Shown here piece by piece: positions 62,926 through 64,000 of a stretch of DNA of 64,000 nucleotides (positions within the stretch are counted from its first letter, which is position 1; each line of letters begins with the position of its first letter). The notes under the pieces were generated by a model that was not told the DNA's origin, searched no databases, and saw only the letters and a program-made list of their open reading frames with translations. A program made the position numbers and the translations under genes. This stretch comes from Geomonas diazotrophica (lineage in GTDB: Bacteria > Desulfobacterota > Desulfuromonadia > Geobacterales > Geobacteraceae). The stretch spans positions 62,001 to 126,000 of the forward strand of contig NZ_JAHLMF010000002.1 in assembly GCF_018919385.1 (NCBI RefSeq), in the 5' to 3' direction.

Positions 62926-63162
62926 TCAGTTCTCCGCCGCGCTCAGCTTCTCGTAGCTGCTGCAGGGCTGCCCGGTCTTCATGCGCGGCACGTCCAGCAC
63001 CGTGTAGATAGTGCAGCGTCCCTTCTCGTGCAGCTTGCAGTCTTCGTAGCTGCAGACCATGTAGGCACGGTCGTTGGGGCCGGTGAGCATCTGCTCCAAT
63101 TTCTCGGCGATCTTGTCGTTCTTTCCCGCCAGTGCCGCTATCTGAGCAAGTTTGTCGTCCAT
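62926..63162 (-). CDS. Small cysteine-containing protein, unknown
   Basis: A 78-residue soluble protein. The start at MDDKLAQ is favoured because GGGGAG lies six bases before it; a second ATG two codons earlier is too close to that site. The N-terminal half is helical (IAALAGKNDKIAEKLEQML). The second half has four Cys (VCSYEDCKLHEKGRC and QPCSSYE) that could hold a metal or Fe-S site. It is not part of the sigma-54 operon. No family is recognised. Confidence 0.7.
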   Translation of the reverse strand: MDDKLAQIAALAGKNDKIAEKLEQMLTGPNDRAYMVCSYEDCKLHEKGRCTIYTVLDVPRMKTGQPCSSYEKLSAAEN

Positions 63163-63243
63163 GGGCATCTCCCCTTGAGAAACAGCTGGCTATCGGACCG
63201 CCACTGAGCCCGAAGACTAGCATCATACGCGCCGGGCCGCCAT

Positions 63244-63275
63244 AAAAAAAAGGCCCCGTACCATCGGACGGGGCC
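63244..63275 (-). terminator. Terminator after the NuoG-like gene
   Basis: On the minus strand GGCCCCGT (63275-63268 complement) pairs with ACGGGGCC around an 8-base loop and is followed by a run of eight T residues. Confidence 0.88.
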
Positions 63276-63303
63276 CCTTCGTCAGTCACGCCGTCACGGC
63301 GGG

Positions 63304-64000
63304 TTACGCTTTTTCAACCTTCACTTCCACCAGGTTGCAGTTCCCCTTGAGCAACGCGTTGGCGTTCAGGTCGCGGAAGTGCGAGGGGGCGAAGAGGAGC
63401 CCCGGCTGCAGCTTCGCGCTGATCTTCGCCGCAGCGGTAAGGGCGCCGTTGCCGGAGCTGAGCTTCACGCTCGCCCCTTCGGCGATCCCGAGTGCCGCCG
63501 CATCGGAGGGGTGAAGTTCCACGAAACCGGCAGGCGCCACGTCGAGGTTGGCGTCGGAGCGGGTGGTGGAGGTGCCGTTATGGAACCCGATGGGGCCGAC
63601 CAGGAGCTGGAACTTCGCCTGGGCGGGTGCCGCGGGCTTGGCGACCGGCGCCAGGGGGGCGTCGGTTCTGGCGGCGCTCCCACCCTTGATGACGCCGTTG
63701 CGGGAGCCGTCGAAGGGCTGGTACCCCTTGGCCGAGCCCTTGATCTCCGCCATGAGGCCGGCCGGGGTGATCGCCTGGGCGTTGTCGGTCAGCCTGCCGT
63801 AGAGATCGGCCAGGATGGCCCAGTCTTCCCTGGCCTGGCCAGGGGCGTCGACGGCCTTGAAGATGGCCTGTACCCGGTTGTCCAGGGAGGTGAAGGAACC
63901 GCTCTTCTCGGCGGCGGCACCTGCCGGGAGCACGACGTGGGCGTAGTCGAGGGAGTCCCCCTGGAAGACGTCCTGCACCACCAAGAGTTCCAGTTTGCCG
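63304..64000 (-). CDS. NuoG-like molybdopterin-family protein, C-terminal part
   Basis: The frame is open to the window edge, so the N-terminus is missing. The visible 231 residues cover the end of the molybdopterin oxidoreductase fold: VVQDVFQGDSLDYAHVVLPA, AEKSGSFTSLDNRVQAIF and a C-terminal dinucleotide-binding-like domain (GFVELHPSDAAALGIAEGASVKLSSG). This matches NuoG and related subunits. The gene ends an operon, since a terminator follows at once and no nuoH comes next. That would suit a NuoG-like subunit of a soluble NADH- or formate-linked enzyme as well as a respiratory complex I. The choice cannot be made here. Confidence 0.75.
   Translation of the reverse strand, partial: GKLELLVVQDVFQGDSLDYAHVVLPAGAAAEKSGSFTSLDNRVQAIFKAVDAPGQAREDWAILADLYGRLTDNAQAITPAGLMAEIKGSAKGYQPFDGSRNGVIKGGSAARTDAPLAPVAKPAAPAQAKFQLLVGPIGFHNGTSTTRSDANLDVAPAGFVELHPSDAAALGIAEGASVKLSSGNGALTAAAKISAKLQPGLLFAPSHFRDLNANALLKGNCNLVEVKVEKA

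Overview
The window comes from a GC-rich deltaproteobacterium of the Geobacteraceae (Geobacter, Citrifermentans or Geomonas type). The evidence is the set of multiheme c-type cytochromes, a CbcBA-like bc-type respiratory complex with OmcQ-like and sigma-54 regulator neighbours, heme-binding sensor domains, and many receiver-domain proteins. No rRNA, tRNA, CRISPR array, integrase or insertion sequence was seen.

Left part (1-12.5 kb, all minus strand). A chain of genes reads leftwards: RNase E/G, an outer-membrane barrel, the fluoride channel CrcB, a DUF190 protein, 2-oxoglutarate dehydrogenase E1 (sucA), E2 (sucB), dihydrolipoyl dehydrogenase (lpdA), octanoyltransferase (lipB), and the start of a Lon-like AAA+ protease. 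The sucA-sucB-lpdA-lipB block makes the 2-oxoglutarate dehydrogenase complex and an enzyme that supplies its lipoyl group. A 156-bp spacer between sucA and sucB carries heptamer repeats in two facing arms.

Middle part (13-45 kb). This is mostly housekeeping and envelope genes: a small HEPN-like protein, a DUF2721 protein, an amidohydrolase, two LysM proteins, a TolA-like repeat protein with DUF11-like domains, an EmrE-type transporter, a MaoC dehydratase, an HD hydrolase, a YajD-type HNH protein, an ABC-F ATPase, Lon, a pair of M16 peptidases (one without the zinc motif), a 36-residue RCKP zinc ribbon, methylmalonyl-CoA decarboxylase, a large GH13 protein, MltG, a receiver/J-like/TPR protein, a periplasmic amino-acid-type binding protein, a chemoreceptor and an AspT/YidE-type transporter. 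Three hairpins of one REP-like family and two other repeat families lie between genes here.

Right part (46-63 kb) is the most interesting region. It holds a 12-heme OmcQ-like cytochrome gene, a leftward operon around cbcB-cbcA, and a rightward operon around a pentaheme cytochrome, a four-cluster Fe-S protein and an NrfD-type quinol-interacting subunit. Each of the three transcription units has a good sigma-54 (-24/-12) promoter. Two sigma-54 activators, one paired with a hybrid histidine kinase, lie between the operons. Paired palindromes of the form TGTATA-N7-TATACA, about 100 bp apart, precede both the omcQ-like promoter and the NrfD-operon promoter, which suggests that one activator (55191-56597) controls both.

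The two operons have different electron-transfer cores but the same accessory genes: small membrane proteins sharing a Q-(L/V/F)-(I/V/F)-P segment, a receiver-like domain in which the phospho-accepting Asp is replaced by Gly, and a final four-helix membrane protein of about 180 residues. In one operon the pseudo-receiver and the small membrane protein are fused; in the other they are separate genes. This looks like a mobile accessory module for menaquinol-oxidising complexes, and I know of no described function for it. The window ends in the C-terminal part of a NuoG-like molybdopterin-family protein.
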